From Gemmatimonadales bacterium (lineage in GTDB: Bacteria > Gemmatimonadota > Gemmatimonadetes > Gemmatimonadales > GWC2-71-9), in the NCBI GenBank assembly GCA_030699545.1, contig JAUYMC010000029.1, positions 1-42,190 on the forward strand: a stretch of DNA of 42,190 nucleotides. The letters are read 5' to 3'. This document shows, in pieces, positions 41,297 through 42,190 of this stretch. The notes under the pieces are model-generated. The model searched no databases. It was not told where the DNA came from and worked only from the letters and a program-made list of their open reading frames with translations. A program made the translations under genes and the position numbers. Position 1 is the first letter of the stretch. Each line of letters starts with the position of its first letter.

Positions 41297-42190
41297 GCCG
41301 ACTGACTCCGAAGGGGTTTCTGCGGCTGCCGAGGACGCCTCGGCCGCGACGCCGGACGGCGGTCTCGCTATTCTCCGGGGCGGGCCTGAGCGACCTCGGC
41401 TACGAACTCGCCGGCTTCAAGTTCCACGTGCAGGTCGAATGGGACGCGCGGCGCGCGGCGATCGGGCAGAGGAACTTCCCGGACTCGACGTGGCTCGTCG
41501 CCGATGTCGGCGCGGCCGCTCGCCGGATCGCGGCGGCGTACCGTCGCAGCACCAAGCGACCGCTCGACCTTCTGACGGCGACGCCCCCGTGCCAGGGCCT
41601 GAGCAGCTCGAATCCGAGCCGCGGGAAGCGCCGCACGAGGGACGGCGCCGAGGCCCACGCCGAGAAGAACCGGCTGATCCTCGCCGTGCCGCCGATCGCC
41701 AGGGCGCTGAAGCCGAGGCTGATCGTCGTCGAGAACGTCAGGCAGATCCTCACGCTGCCGACATCGCACCACGCCGAGGAGCTCGTCGTCGACCTTTTCC
41801 GCCGCGAGCTCCCAGGTTACGAAGTGTTCGAGGGCGTCGTCAACGTGGCGGACTACGGCGTCCCGCAGGATCGCCGCCGCGCGGTCGTCGTCGCGATCCG
41901 AAAGGACCAGCCCATTCTCCGTCGCTTGCAGGCGCTCGGGCTCGCGCCGTGGCCGTCTCCGACGCACGGGGAAGGCCGCGCGCCCTGGGTTTCCGTACGG
42001 ACTTGGCTCGAGGGCGTCGGCTACCAGCGGCTCGAGGCGAGCTCCGAGCGGGCGGCTCGCGGCCGGCACGCGCTGCACCGGGTACCCGCGTACGACGCCG
42101 ACCGCTTCGCGCTCGTCGCCGACATTCCGCCGTACACCGGCCTCAGCGCGTACCACAACGATCGCTGCCGACGTTGCGGCCACGAGCCCG
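41293..42190 (+). CDS. DNA (cytosine-5) methyltransferase, 3' end outside window
   Basis: 299 codons are visible. 'TAVSLFSGAGLSDLGYELAGF' is SAM-binding motif I, 'DLLTATPPCQGLSSSNPSRG' contains the catalytic cysteine of motif IV near residue 100, 'PRLIVVENVRQI' is motif VI, and 'VADYGVPQDRRRAVVVAI' is motif VIII with the QxRxR arginines. The visible end enters the target-recognition region, with a 'CRRCGHEP' zinc-ribbon start. ATG overlaps the vsr stop (ATGA). It methylates cytosine in an unknown site and should protect DNA from the partner nuclease. Confidence 0.93.
   Translation, partial: MSRLTPKGFLRLPRTPRPRRRTAVSLFSGAGLSDLGYELAGFKFHVQVEWDARRAAIGQRNFPDSTWLVADVGAAARRIAAAYRRSTKRPLDLLTATPPCQGLSSSNPSRGKRRTRDGAEAHAEKNRLILAVPPIARALKPRLIVVENVRQILTLPTSHHAEELVVDLFRRELPGYEVFEGVVNVADYGVPQDRRRAVVVAIRKDQPILRRLQALGLAPWPSPTHGEGRAPWVSVRTWLEGVGYQRLEASSERAARGRHALHRVPAYDADRFALVADIPPYTGLSAYHNDRCRRCGHEP

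Noticed and set aside
23900-42190. CRISPR array or transposon
   Set aside because: No regularly spaced repeats of 20-40 bp and no transposase or integrase ORF were found in the accessory region.

Overview
The window is GC-rich bacterial DNA, almost fully coding up to about 23.9 kb. An inference, not proven here, is a Gemmatimonadota-like soil or freshwater bacterium, or a relative: paired amidohydrolases opening with a 'TPGLID' motif, dense operons with GTGA/ATGA stop-start overlaps, and a small single-pass anti-sigma candidate coupled to an ECF sigma factor and an LTxxQ protein. Window edges cut pepA on the left and a C5 DNA methyltransferase on the right.

Layout, chromosomal part. 1-2179: pepA (partial), icd and an outer-membrane barrel protein on the minus strand. 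2436-3299: a MEDS (DcmR-type) sensor protein. 3483-3566: tRNA-Leu(CAA). 3663-7383: a complete red-type carbon-fixation operon, cbbL-cbbS-cbbX-prk, preceded by a perfect TGTGA-N6-TCACA palindrome. 7376-8904: ECF sigma factor, anti-sigma candidate and LTxxQ (Spy/CpxP-like) protein on the minus strand. 8976-17612: a ten-gene operon with a TetR regulator, a PaaR-like operator, two crotonase-family enzymes, aldehyde dehydrogenase, thiolase, a lone BoxB/PaaA-like diiron oxygenase, GDPD, 3-hydroxyacyl-CoA dehydrogenase, an amidohydrolase and a chimeric M16-protease remnant. It looks like an aromatic-CoA epoxidation pathway feeding beta-oxidation. 17623-20201: a lipoprotein amidohydrolase and a paired amidohydrolase-like protein without its metal histidines. 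20213-22500: rpmA, rplU and RNase E/G. 22656-23891: acyl-CoA dehydrogenase.

Layout, accessory part. From about 23.9 kb the sequence changes character: truncated recQ, frameshifted genes, short orphan ORFs, repeats and non-coding gaps, mixed with genes of defence type. In order these are a zinc-ribbon-like peptide coupled to a TIR protein, a single-chain MmeI-like (type IIL) restriction-modification enzyme, a large protein with a possible pPIWI-associated-nuclease-like C-terminus, a membrane-anchored protein between inverted repeats, a DUF6941-like/HicA/HicB operon, a Schlafen AlbA_2 protein, a membrane-anchored DUF5677-like protein, a damaged AbiV-like gene with two short downstream ORFs, and an overlapping cluster of GHKL ATPase with a C-terminal PD-(D/E)XK-like motif, Vsr nuclease and C5-cytosine methyltransferase.

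The best candidates for something undescribed are the zinc-ribbon/TIR pair, the protein at 30538-31998, the DUF6941/HicAB trio, the GHKL-nuclease/Vsr/methyltransferase cluster, and a duplicated 49-bp element at 35341 and 37692. Functional calls come from reading motifs by eye; no database search was run.
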